From NCBI RefSeq assembly GCF_007741515.1, contig NZ_CP036263.1, positions 434,001 through 498,000 of the forward strand: 64,000 nucleotides of DNA. Direction: 5' to 3'. Positions 9,604 to 18,094 of the stretch are shown one piece after another. The notes beneath the pieces were generated by a model. It was given only the letters and a program-made list of their open reading frames with translations. It was not told the origin of the DNA and ran no database searches. The stretch is from Adhaeretor mobilis (GTDB lineage Bacteria > Planctomycetota > Planctomycetia > Pirellulales > Lacipirellulaceae). The stretch's first letter is position 1, and each line of letters opens with the position of its first letter. A program made the translations under genes and the position numbers.

Positions 9604-10054
9604 GGCTGTTGAAACTTCAAGAACAAGGATGGACGTCCATCATTCGAGGGGAGGCGGGCGATCCTTCGGTCCGCCTCCGTCGTCGGCTTCGGTTGGCCGC
9701 GTTCGCGAGCACCGCTAGTTGGGCCTCCGACGACGTTCCCGGGAGTTGCTTTGCACATGTACGTGGCAAGCTGTTCAAACGCCTTCAGTCACCCTTTCGC
9801 AGTCCGCCGCTGTCGCCTTAGAAGCCGCCGTCGAACGAGTGCCATTGTAGAGATTTTGTGCGGTGTGTCCGCAAATGTTTTTGGCCACTTCTCGATTGGG
9901 GTTTTTGCTTGATGGCATCTGGAGCAGATTTCAAGTCGCTGTGGCAGTCCAGGAAACCGGGCGAGGCGTAGCTCGCCGGCTAGAAGAACTAAAGCAACGC
10001 TACAGCAAACTCAATAGCGGTACATTCAAGCGAACTGCCCACACGGAGAAACAA

Positions 10055-10456
10055 ATGAAGATTGCCATGACGAGTGTCTTTGTTGACGATCCCGTAGAAG
10101 CTCACGAGTTCTATACGAAGACTTTGGGATTCCGCAGTGTCGATTTTCAGCCGGACGCGCAGCTAGCCGTCGTGGTCTCAGCGGAAGATCCCAAAGGCAC
10201 GACGTTGCTGTTGGAGCCGCGGGGCGACTCGTTTGCCAAGACCTACCAGGAAAAGGTCTACGGTGCCGGGCTGCCGATCATTGTGTTCAGCGCTGCGGAT
10301 TTAGAAAAGACAAGGAAGGAGCTGGAATCGCGCGGCGTGAAGTTCCGGGACGACTTGGCCAAGCCCGAATGGGGGCTGGAGAACCTGTTTGAGGACACGT
10401 TTGGGAATCTGATCATGCTGCAGGGCGAAGAAACATCTGAAACAAGCGAGCAATAG
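10055..10456 (+). CDS. VOC (glyoxalase/bleomycin-resistance fold) protein
   Basis: 133 residues from the ATG at 10055, where the sequence begins MKIAMTSVFVDDPVEAHEFY, the usual start of this fold. The frame is open upstream to 9863, but that sequence matches nothing and an AGGAG-like site (CGGAGAA) lies just before 10055. Features include FYTKTLGFR, the GTTLLLEP strand, a second betaalphabetabetabeta unit beginning GLPIIVFSAADL, and a C-terminal DTFGNLIMLQ that usually supplies a metal ligand region. It could be a dioxygenase, isomerase or resistance protein. It is a single gene between a repeat and the convergent sulfatase. Confidence 0.85.
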   Translation: MKIAMTSVFVDDPVEAHEFYTKTLGFRSVDFQPDAQLAVVVSAEDPKGTTLLLEPRGDSFAKTYQEKVYGAGLPIIVFSAADLEKTRKELESRGVKFRDDLAKPEWGLENLFEDTFGNLIMLQGEETSETSEQ

Positions 10457-10497
10457 AAGCCTACGTGGAAGACTGCAGTACGTTCTCAGCAAGTGAA

Positions 10498-12939
10498 TTA
10501 GCGACGCGTGCGGAACACGATAGAAAATGTCGCGATGAGCGACATGAGAAGAGTGGCTGGCTCTGGCACTTGGCCGACTGTTGCGATCGTGTTCGCGCTA
10601 TTGCGCTGCCACAGCAGAAAGTCGTCTCCTGAGACCTGGTTGTCCGCGTTGCCGTCGGCACGTAGGTCGTCGGTTGAGCCGTAGGTCGTTTGCCAGAGCG
10701 TGAGATCTGCTGCGCTCACTACGCCATCGAGATCGTAGTCGTGAAGAATTAGATCGACTGCAGTAAGCGGTTGGGCAATCGAAATTGCATTGAGCAACAG
10801 GCCACCGCCGGTGGCAGGGTCGGACGTCAGAGACAGAATGGTTCCGGCGGTTAGGAACAGCTCATCTTGCCCAAGGATGCCGAACTCTAGGGAGTGTTCT
10901 GTGCCACTGGCGCTGCTGGGGGCAAACGAAAGCGAATCGGCAGCGAGCGTAAACCCGTTGTCGTCGTAGCCAGTGAGAGCTGTGAATGGATTGTCGCCGG
11001 ACACGAATTCTAGCACTACGGTTTCGCTGCCGCCCGTGTTGAGCGCGCCGAGCAGTAGCGACTTGAGCATGACGTCCTCGTCGAACGTGAACTCTATGGC
11101 TTCCGGCGTGGCGTAGGTTCCGTTCACTCTGCGCTGCTGGTTGGCACCGCCCGTGTCGAGATTCGAAGCAACTCCAGTGCCGGTTGCATCGGCGTCGAAC
11201 GTGGCCCCACTGCCGACTGCGCCCAGGGTGAGCGTTACGGCCAATTTGTCTAGCTGCACGGAAGCGAGCCCATCAACACTCGAGCCGATATCATAAGTGA
11301 TTGCAGGTAAGTGCTGTGGCGCAGGAACCGGGCTGCCGTCGGCTCGCACGGCTGGATAGAGCGCCCCCGTGTTGTCAAGCCAATCACGCAAGTCGCCAGC
11401 CGCACGCGCAGCCAGCTTGTACTCTAGCGCGGTCATGTCGCCGTCGGCCAAGTCGTTCACCTCGCCGATGTCGTTATTGAGATCGTAGAGTTCGTACTCG
11501 CGCTTCTCATAGAGGTACATCAACTTGTAGCGATTGCCGCCGGCATCGAGTACGACTGTCGAGACGGGATCATCCTGCCCTTGATAGCCTGGAAAATGAA
11601 AAAATACAGAGTCGCGGTTCAGTGCCGTTTGTTGCCCCGTCACTAAATCGACGAGCGACTCACCATCTAGCGCGTGTGACGCGGGGCTAGGTGAAGTGGC
11701 ACTTGCGAGCTCAGCAAACGTGGGATAGAAGTCCACGGCGTGGACTGGCTCGTCAGTTGCGCTTCCGGGAGCCACGCGACCCGGTGCCCAGGCGATAAGC
11801 GGCACACGCAGGCCTCCTTCGAACTGCGACCCCTTGCCGCCGCGAAGTGGCGTGTTGTCTGTCGCTTGCAACGATCCACCATTGTCGCCGTAAAAGAAGA
11901 CGACGGTGTCTTCGGCAATGCTGTCTGTCGAGTTCCCATCTCCGTTGGGGTCTTCGAGGAAGTCGATTAGTCGGCCAATCGCTTGGTCCATGCCTTCCAG
12001 CAAACCGGCGTAGGCGGCATTGTCATGGCGTGGGTCGGGCGACGTGCCACCGTTGGCAGCGATGACGTCGTTGTACTTCGTCTGGAGATCGGGGCGCGGC
12101 TCGATGGGGGTATGCACGGCGTTGAATGCCACGTTCATGTAGAACGGATCGCCAGAATTAGCCAGCTGCCCCTGCATGAAATCTATCGCCGCGTCCGCCA
12201 TCGCATCGGTGAGATGTTTGTCTGTGCCAACCAAGGAATCGACATCGGCCCCGTTGGCATACGGCTTGAGATTCGCATCGACATAGGCTTGCGTGTACTG
12301 CGCGGCATAGGGATCTAGCCCCGGGCCGATAGAATTACCGAATTGGCCGCCCGAGGCAAAGTAACTGCCCGGCCCACCTGAGGTGCCGCCGCCGTAGTCG
12401 AAATCGTAACCGTGTTCTGTCGTGATCTGTCCAGCGTTTTGTGTGGTATGAAACTTCCCAAAGTGAGCCGTTGTGTAGCCGGTGGCTTGCAATGTTTCGC
12501 CGACGGTCGTGGCAGCTGTGTCGATGCGCCGATTGTTGGCGGCTCCGATGAGTAAGTCGTTCGCGTCGCCTTCAATTCCCTCCACGTTGTACACGCCGGT
12601 GCGCGTTGCGTACTGTCCAGTCAACATGGCAACGCGCGTGGGTACGCAAGTTTGAACCGCATACGCACTGGTGAAGCTCATGCCGCCGCTAGCGAGTGCA
12701 TCAATGTTGGGCGTTTGGTAGAACGCAGAGCCGTTATCGAAGTTTGTTGCGCCTGTACCCAGGTCGGTCCAACCAAGATCGTCTGCCACGATGTGGATAA
12801 TATTCGGCTGAGCACTGGCTGGCTTGCCCCATGAGCAGGCCCAAGCAATGAGCAGCAGGGAGCAGGGGAAATGTAATCCTGCTTGTTTCAAGGTGCTAGT
12901 CCTAGTGTGGATATTCGATAAGAACCAGTCATTATACAC
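10498..12939 (-). CDS. Type I sulfatase with dockerin-like repeats and PEP-CTERM anchor
   Basis: 813 residues. After a hydrophobic signal region (about 20-43), NIIHIVADDLGWTDLG gives the metal-binding Asp pair and CVPTR (Cys98) matches the C-x-P-x-R formylglycine signature, so it needs a formylglycine-generating enzyme encoded elsewhere. FFYGDNGG and KGSQFEGGLRVP are further sulfatase motifs. The domain ends near residue 520. A beta-rich segment follows, then an EF-hand/dockerin-like pair (DYDLDGVVSAADLTLWQ and DNQVSGDDFLLWQ), and finally VPEPATLLM plus a hydrophobic helix and RTRR. It is probably exported and surface-retained, acting on sulfated polysaccharide; the exact substrate is unknown. 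Confidence 0.93.
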   Translation of the reverse strand: MYNDWFLSNIHTRTSTLKQAGLHFPCSLLLIAWACSWGKPASAQPNIIHIVADDLGWTDLGTGATNFDNGSAFYQTPNIDALASGGMSFTSAYAVQTCVPTRVAMLTGQYATRTGVYNVEGIEGDANDLLIGAANNRRIDTAATTVGETLQATGYTTAHFGKFHTTQNAGQITTEHGYDFDYGGGTSGGPGSYFASGGQFGNSIGPGLDPYAAQYTQAYVDANLKPYANGADVDSLVGTDKHLTDAMADAAIDFMQGQLANSGDPFYMNVAFNAVHTPIEPRPDLQTKYNDVIAANGGTSPDPRHDNAAYAGLLEGMDQAIGRLIDFLEDPNGDGNSTDSIAEDTVVFFYGDNGGSLQATDNTPLRGGKGSQFEGGLRVPLIAWAPGRVAPGSATDEPVHAVDFYPTFAELASATSPSPASHALDGESLVDLVTGQQTALNRDSVFFHFPGYQGQDDPVSTVVLDAGGNRYKLMYLYEKREYELYDLNNDIGEVNDLADGDMTALEYKLAARAAGDLRDWLDNTGALYPAVRADGSPVPAPQHLPAITYDIGSSVDGLASVQLDKLAVTLTLGAVGSGATFDADATGTGVASNLDTGGANQQRRVNGTYATPEAIEFTFDEDVMLKSLLLGALNTGGSETVVLEFVSGDNPFTALTGYDDNGFTLAADSLSFAPSSASGTEHSLEFGILGQDELFLTAGTILSLTSDPATGGGLLLNAISIAQPLTAVDLILHDYDLDGVVSAADLTLWQTTYGSTDDLRADGNADNQVSGDDFLLWQRNSANTIATVGQVPEPATLLMSLIATFSIVFRTRR

Positions 12940-13099
12940 CGCTCAGCGGGTAAGGTTTCGCGGAAAGGGTTTGCCGCCGCGGCTTTGTGAAACGGGTGAC
13001 TACTCGGCTGCCGCTACTATTCCTGCGAAACTTCTTGCCGAGTTGGTTGTTCCATGACTATCGTAGACTTCTCAGTGATTGACACCTTTCGGGGCAACT

Positions 13100-14647
13100 A
13101 TGCGGCTTTCTTCTCTCCTTCCCATCCTGCTGTTTGCTGTTTCTCTGATTCACACGGCAAATTCGAGCTGGGCCCACTCGGGGCACGATCACTCCGTTCC
13201 GACGGGCGTTTGGCCTGAGCATGACGACCATGACGAAACGGCAGGAACTGGAAGCACGCTGGTGGCTGCTGTTATTGACTCTGCATCGCCTGGAAGCGAC
13301 CCTAGAGTTAGCGCCTGGAAGCTGGCCGACGGTTCGACTGGCACAAGCCCGGATAGCGCGATCAACAACGTTGTCAGTAACGTTTTGGCCGATGTGAATA
13401 CCGTTGCCTTCAACAGTAATTACGTATTCATTCGCACCACGGGGGTCCCCTCGCATTCGCTGGGGCCGTTCAGCAACCCCAACGTCCCTGGCGACGTCGA
13501 TGCCACGTACCGCATCAGTTGCAATCCGATGGAGCAAACGGGCGCGAAAACCTCCACGGGGCTCGGCTCGATCGGGGTGATGGTCAACGGTGCCGGCTTT
13601 TTCAATGCGTCGGACGGCACCTACTGGCGACCTAACAACAATGGGATTACCAACCCTGGCGGGCAACAACCGCCCAATAGCAATTGGTCGACGAACGCGC
13701 TATGGTATCGCGCGGTCGAACTGGGCGGCATCGACGACGGCGGCGGGCATCCCTCGCCAGTTAATGGGCAAACCAATCCTAACGGCAGCGGGCTTGGCTT
13801 CTACCACTACCACCAAGCGCCGTTTGGACTGCTCGATCAAATCGACCCAGGCAACTACGGCAATATGGGATCGCCCATCGTTGGCTTCGCGTTCGACGGT
13901 TATCCCGTTGTCGGGCCGTTCGCCTACGTCGACGATACGATGACCTCCGTCGTTCAAATGCAGTCCAGCTACGGCGTGCATGACGACCGCTTGGCGTTTC
14001 CCGACCCTAAGCCAACGGTCGAAGACTATGCCATGGGTTCGTTTCTAGAAGACTTCGTCTACAACGACGGCTCAGGAAATCTCAACGAATACAACATGGC
14101 ATTCGTGAAGTTTAGCGCCGACGGCCGAGCCATTCTTACCGACGAGTCCGATTCCGAAGGCGATTGGGCCTACTTCGCCACGATTGATGCGCTGGACGCA
14201 TCGCACTCCAACGACATCACTCGCGACGGTAGCGTTGCTTACCCCTACATCATTGGACCGGAATATTATGGCGTGGTCGATCAAAACGCTGGAAGTATCA
14301 ACGTGCCGGGAAATGTGACCTACTACTTTGAGTACACCGACGCAGATTTCAATGCGGACACGAACATCGATGGCGGCGATTTTCTCGCCTGGCAGCGTGG
14401 CGAATCGCCCGACGCGCTGGACTCTTCCGATCTTCTGAACTGGCAGAACCAATACGGGGTAAGCTCGTCCGCGGCGCTGATCGCCGCACTGGTGCCGGAG
14501 CCGGCGTCGATCTTGTTGCTTGGTTTGGTGGGGCTGTTTCTCATCGATCGTCGTCTCTGGCTCGTCACTTCTCTCAACTCCCCCGATACGTTGAATACCC
14601 AAACGGCGAGAGCAACAACGGCACGTGGTAGTGTCCGCCGCCATTAG
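13100..14647 (+). CDS. YHYH-domain PEP-CTERM protein with read-through C-terminus
   Basis: 515 residues from the ATG at 13100. A TTG 21 bases upstream is in frame, but the signal peptide starts naturally here. The mature protein begins with a His-rich HSGHDHS stretch, and YHYHQAPFG with GFAFDGYPVVGPFAY marks the YHYH domain (about residues 230-285). A dockerin-like region (ADFNADTNIDGGDFLAWQ) and VPEPASILLLGLVGLFL lead to basic residues, where such proteins normally stop. This one continues for about 30 more residues, antisense to uraH, overlapping it by 74 bases. The original stop was probably lost. YHYH function is unknown; metal binding is plausible. Confidence 0.85.
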   Translation: MRLSSLLPILLFAVSLIHTANSSWAHSGHDHSVPTGVWPEHDDHDETAGTGSTLVAAVIDSASPGSDPRVSAWKLADGSTGTSPDSAINNVVSNVLADVNTVAFNSNYVFIRTTGVPSHSLGPFSNPNVPGDVDATYRISCNPMEQTGAKTSTGLGSIGVMVNGAGFFNASDGTYWRPNNNGITNPGGQQPPNSNWSTNALWYRAVELGGIDDGGGHPSPVNGQTNPNGSGLGFYHYHQAPFGLLDQIDPGNYGNMGSPIVGFAFDGYPVVGPFAYVDDTMTSVVQMQSSYGVHDDRLAFPDPKPTVEDYAMGSFLEDFVYNDGSGNLNEYNMAFVKFSADGRAILTDESDSEGDWAYFATIDALDASHSNDITRDGSVAYPYIIGPEYYGVVDQNAGSINVPGNVTYYFEYTDADFNADTNIDGGDFLAWQRGESPDALDSSDLLNWQNQYGVSSSAALIAALVPEPASILLLGLVGLFLIDRRLWLVTSLNSPDTLNTQTARATTARGSVRRH

Positions 14648-14912
14648 TGACCTCAAAGGCGATATCAACATGCGGATAGAAGCTCGGCGTGTCTTGCTGC
14701 TTGAAGTAGTCGGCCACTTCGAAGCGTAGACGATAAACACCCGCGGCGGCTTCGCCTTCGGGCAGAAGATCAGCAATGCGCCCGTCGGCGTTGGTGGTGC
14801 CGCGGGCCAGTTCGGTTTCGTGGCCTTTATCATCTTGCAAAAGGATAGCGACAATGCCGGCGGCCGGTTTGCCGAGTGAAATGTCTAAGACGTGCGTGGT
14901 GATGGGGCTCAT
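14574..14912 (-). CDS. uraH: 5-hydroxyisourate hydrolase
   Basis: 112 residues, the normal size for this transthyretin-like cytoplasmic enzyme, which hydrolyses 5-hydroxyisourate (the product of urate oxidase) to OHCU. Diagnostic features are the N-terminal THVLDISLGKPA, the central RGTTNADGRI, the HVDIAFEV strand and the C-terminal YRGS tetrapeptide. ATG at 14912. It lies 132 bases after uraD on the same strand, separated by an inverted repeat, and overlaps the convergent YHYH gene at its 3' end. The pathway context makes the call secure. Confidence 0.95.
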   Translation of the reverse strand: MSPITTHVLDISLGKPAAGIVAILLQDDKGHETELARGTTNADGRIADLLPEGEAAAGVYRLRFEVADYFKQQDTPSFYPHVDIAFEVTNGGGHYHVPLLLSPFGYSTYRGS

Positions 14913-14934
14913 GGGTTCTCCGGGAAATCAAAAC

Positions 14935-15031
14935 TTGAACCACGAAGGGCACAAAGAACACTAAGAAGCTTGTGCTGGCGAACAAGATAGCAGTTCAATC
15001 CTTCGTGCTCTTTGTGTTCTTTGTGGTGAAA
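14935..15031. repeat. Inverted repeat between uraD and uraH
   Basis: Arms at about 14935-14967 (GAACCACGAAGGGCACAAAG...) and 14999-15031 are imperfect reverse complements. The wording resembles the ACCACAGAGAGCACGGAG family seen at 17858-18080. It lies within the probable allB-uraD-uraH transcription unit and could fold in the mRNA. Confidence 0.7.
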
Positions 15032-15044
15032 AAGTTGAATTGTT

Positions 15045-15563
15045 TTACGAGGGGAGGGTTAGCTTCTCTAGTCGCAGGTGGGTAATCTTGCGTTGCTCGT
15101 TAGCGGCGATTTTGAGTTCTTTTTCACTGTCGTTGTTAAGCCGCGCTTCGAGGAGGGCGAGCATCTCGGCGGCGGTTTTGCCGGTGGCGCAGACGATGAA
15201 GATGTAGCCAAAACGCTGTTCGTATTCTTCGTTCGCTTGGGCGAAGCGAGCGATGGTCGCCTCCTCTGCCGCGGCCATGCCGGACTGTTCGCCGGAGGAC
15301 CATTGGCGGTTGCCGGCGAATTTCATTTTTAGCGATTCCATGTCGCCGATCTTCGGGTGGCACGCGAACGCTTCCAGCCAGGCTTCGCGCGGCATGTTGT
15401 CGAACACGTGATCGGCAGCGGCAAGCAGTTCCTGTTTTGAAGCGAAGGGGCGCTCGGCGGCGACCAGTTTGCACCACCAACGGGAGCCGCAGCATTGGCG
15501 TAGCGTGTCGCGGGCGGCTTCATCGGAGATTTCGTTCAGGTGCGTGATGACGACCGGATTCAC
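15045..15563 (-). CDS. uraD: OHCU decarboxylase
   Basis: 172 residues. It decarboxylates 2-oxo-4-hydroxy-4-carboxy-5-ureidoimidazoline to S-allantoin, the third urate-degradation step. HPKIGD carries the conserved catalytic His; SSGEQSGM, the following Glu/Ala-rich helix and RFGYIFIVCATGKTAAEML are family hallmarks. It starts at a GTG (15563) that overlaps the allB stop by four bases (GTGA), so the two are translationally coupled. Full length with no sign of damage. Confidence 0.94.
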   Translation of the reverse strand: MNPVVITHLNEISDEAARDTLRQCCGSRWWCKLVAAERPFASKQELLAAADHVFDNMPREAWLEAFACHPKIGDMESLKMKFAGNRQWSSGEQSGMAAAEEATIARFAQANEEYEQRFGYIFIVCATGKTAAEMLALLEARLNNDSEKELKIAANEQRKITHLRLEKLTLPS

Positions 15564-16912
15564 AATGCGCGTCCTTTCCCCGGGCTGGATATATTGGGGC
15601 CGGTCAACTCACCGCGCAGGTAAGTCCGCTGCAGGACGCCTTGTAAGGTTCGACCTTCGTAGGGTGTGAGCGGGTGGCGGTGATGGAGTTGCTCGCCGTG
15701 GACGATGAACTCTGCTGCGAGGTCGAACACGACGAGGTTGGCAGCCGCAGCGACTTGGATTCCAGACTCTAAGCCCACCAGCTCTGCCGGCTTGTGGCAT
15801 AACCAGTTGACCACTTCAGCGAGGGTGTGTCCGCGCTTCGAGGCTTCGGTCCAAATGATCGGCAAGGTGAGTTGCAAGGAGCTGATGCCGCCCCAGGCGA
15901 GGTCAAATCTCCCGCTTTCTTGATGTTTCATTTCGGGCGCACAGGGAGAGTGGTCGGTTGTGATGAAGTCGATAACTCCCTCAGCCAACGCTTCCCACAG
16001 GGCTTCACGATTCGCAGCGTCGCGGATCGGCGGAGCGCACTTGTATTGGGTTGCGCCGTCGGGAATCTCTTCCGCGGCAAATGTCAGATAGTGCGGGCAA
16101 GTTTCTATGGTGAGGGGCAAACCTTCCCTACGAGCTTCGCGCAACATCGGCACACTACCTGCGTCAGCTAAGTGAACGATATGCGTGCGGCAGCCGGTTT
16201 CACGGCACAGGCTGATCATCATCGCGATGGCTTCGCGCTCGAACTGCGGTGGTCGCGTGGCTAGATAGTCCGTGTAGCGACGCGGGTTTTCCATCGCGGG
16301 AGTAGGACTCACAAGTTCAGCGTGAACCAACAGCGGCACGTTGCGCTCAGCCAGTAATGGCATGACGGCGCGCAGTTCGCGCTCGGTTGCTGCCGGGAAG
16401 TCGTCGATGCCGCTGTGGCAGAGGAAGGCTTTTACTCCCAGGACGCCCGCATCGATCAGAACTTCAATCTCAGACTCGTTGCCCGGCACCAATCCGGCGT
16501 GAAAGCCGACATCGGTGTGCAGCTTTCCCTCCGCGACGGCCCGTTTGATTTGCAGAGCTTCGGCCGTCGTCGTGACCGGCGTGCTGTTGAGCGGCATGTC
16601 CACCAGCGTCGTGACGCCACCAGCGGCGGCAGCGGCGGTGCCGGTTGCGAATCCTTCCCACTCGGTACGTCCCGGTTCGTTGAGATGCACATGGGGGTCG
16701 ATGAGCCCGGGGAGAATTGTCAGGTTGCCGAGATCTTCGCCGCCAAAGTCTTCGCTCCGGTGGGATTCGTACTCACCGATGTCGGCGATTTTGCCATCGC
16801 GAACCGTAACCGAAGCGGGACGTTCGCCCTCGGGCAGCACAACCCGGTGGCTGCGGAGGGAGAAGTCTCGTTGGTTGTTGGTAGGATTGGATGACACGGT
16901 ATCGGTTGTCAC
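15560..16912 (-). CDS. allB: Allantoinase
   Basis: 450 residues of the amidohydrolase superfamily; opens the allantoin ring to allantoate. The metal ligands are visible: DPHVHLNEPG (H-x-H), GVKAFLCHSG (carbamylated Lys), HAELV, HIVHLADAG and TTDHSPC. The usual cyclic-amidohydrolase ending with GRTLQGVLQRTYLRG is present. These fit allantoinase better than dihydroorotase, and the neighbours settle it. It probably starts at the GTG at 16912. It is first in a minus-strand unit with uraD and uraH, divergent from urate oxidase across 78 bases, so a shared promoter region is likely. Confidence 0.93.
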   Translation of the reverse strand: MTTDTVSSNPTNNQRDFSLRSHRVVLPEGERPASVTVRDGKIADIGEYESHRSEDFGGEDLGNLTILPGLIDPHVHLNEPGRTEWEGFATGTAAAAAGGVTTLVDMPLNSTPVTTTAEALQIKRAVAEGKLHTDVGFHAGLVPGNESEIEVLIDAGVLGVKAFLCHSGIDDFPAATERELRAVMPLLAERNVPLLVHAELVSPTPAMENPRRYTDYLATRPPQFEREAIAMMISLCRETGCRTHIVHLADAGSVPMLREARREGLPLTIETCPHYLTFAAEEIPDGATQYKCAPPIRDAANREALWEALAEGVIDFITTDHSPCAPEMKHQESGRFDLAWGGISSLQLTLPIIWTEASKRGHTLAEVVNWLCHKPAELVGLESGIQVAAAANLVVFDLAAEFIVHGEQLHHRHPLTPYEGRTLQGVLQRTYLRGELTGPNISSPGKGRAL

Positions 16913-16990
16913 GGGTGTGTTTCAAGTAGAGGGGGTTTCTTGTATCCTAGCGTAACACGAAACAAACTCAGCGAAACTCCCGAGGTGGCG

Positions 16991-17845
16991 ATGGCCGGCT
17001 ATTTGAAGCATCAATGTTACGGTAAACACAATGTGCGCGTGAGCAAAGTGCGTCGGCCCCGGCAGGCGGCGTCCAAGGAAGAGCAGCACGAGTTTGTCGA
17101 GTTGTCAGTGAACGTGGAGCTGGAAGGCGACTTCGACGCGGCCTATACCGACGGTGATAATCGGTCGATCGTAGCGACCGACACGTGCAAGAATACCGTG
17201 TACGGCGTAGCCAAGAACCATTCGATAGATTGCCCCGAGTCGTTCGCGCTGGCCGTGGCGCAGCACTTCATGGAAAGTTACGCGCATGTGAGTCGTTGCC
17301 GCATTGCGGTGAGTGAGCGAGTGTGGAAACGGCTACTCGATTCGCCGCACTGCTTCAGTGCTCTCGATAGTCTCAAGCCCACGGCCGTAGTGATCATCGA
17401 GCGGGGGAGCGCCCCGCAAGTAACGGCTGGGTTCGAGCAGTTGATGATCGCGAAGACGACGGAGAGCGGATTCTCTGATTTTCAGTCGGGTGAGTTTCGC
17501 TCGCTCGCAGATACCGAGGATCGCATTCTGGCGAGTGAAGTCTCTGCTGACTGGGTCTACTCAAACGCGAAAGCTGACTTTAGTAAGGACCGGCAATCGG
17601 TGGTAAGCGCTTTGTTGACGCGGTTTACCGATCACTTCAGTCGTAGCGTGCAGGAGACCCTCTACCTGATGGCCCAGGCGGCGTTGGATGCTTGTGCGGA
17701 TGTGCAATCGATTACGCTTTCGATGCCTAACAAGCATCACTTGCTGGCAGATTTATCGGCGTTTGGTTTGGAGAACGAGAACGAAGTGTTCTGCGTGACC
17801 GACGAGCCGTTTGGGTATATCGAGGCGACGATTGAGCGCGAATAG
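16991..17845 (+). CDS. Urate oxidase (uricase)
   Basis: 284 residues from the ATG at 16991, with GAGGTGG just upstream; an in-frame start at 16940 would add 17 unmatched residues. Cofactor-independent oxidation of urate to 5-hydroxyisourate. It shows the catalytic Lys region YGKHNVRVSKV, VATDTCKNTVYGVAK with the catalytic Thr, and MPNKHHLLADLS near the C-terminus, all classic two-domain uricase motifs. Length fits the family. It is divergent from allB and followed by a nested palindrome. Cytoplasmic, with no peroxisome-like or export signal. Confidence 0.95.
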   Translation: MAGYLKHQCYGKHNVRVSKVRRPRQAASKEEQHEFVELSVNVELEGDFDAAYTDGDNRSIVATDTCKNTVYGVAKNHSIDCPESFALAVAQHFMESYAHVSRCRIAVSERVWKRLLDSPHCFSALDSLKPTAVVIIERGSAPQVTAGFEQLMIAKTTESGFSDFQSGEFRSLADTEDRILASEVSADWVYSNAKADFSKDRQSVVSALLTRFTDHFSRSVQETLYLMAQAALDACADVQSITLSMPNKHHLLADLSAFGLENENEVFCVTDEPFGYIEATIERE

Positions 17846-17857
17846 AACTTCTTTTTG

Positions 17858-18080
17858 TGAACCACAGAGAGCACGGAGGTTCACAGAGAATATTTTTTGT
17901 AGGGTGTCGTAAGCTTTAGCGAAACGCACCATGAATAAATTGGTGCGTTTCGCTGTCGCTCACGGCACCCTACGTTCAATAACATCTGCGCTTATCCGTC
18001 CGACCAGCGCACTTCCGCGTCACCAAAATACATTCCCTCTGTGAGTTTCTCCGTGTCCTCCGTGCTCTCTGTGGTTCAAA
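17858..18080. repeat. Nested palindromes: family B hairpin inside a longer inverted repeat
   Basis: The outer arms (about 17858-17890 and 18038-18080) are imperfect reverse complements built on ACCACAGAGAGCACGGAGG. A single arm of the same wording occurs at about 1457-1487. In the loop sits a compact family B hairpin, 17899-17930 with 17942-17973, whose arms contain AGCGAAACGCACC. It separates the convergent uricase and amidohydrolase genes. Confidence 0.85.
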
Positions 18081-18094
18081 ACATAGTGGTCAAG

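Noticed and set aside
9863..10054. 64-residue N-terminal extension of the VOC protein
   Set aside because: No family match upstream of the fold start, and a ribosome site precedes the ATG at 10055.
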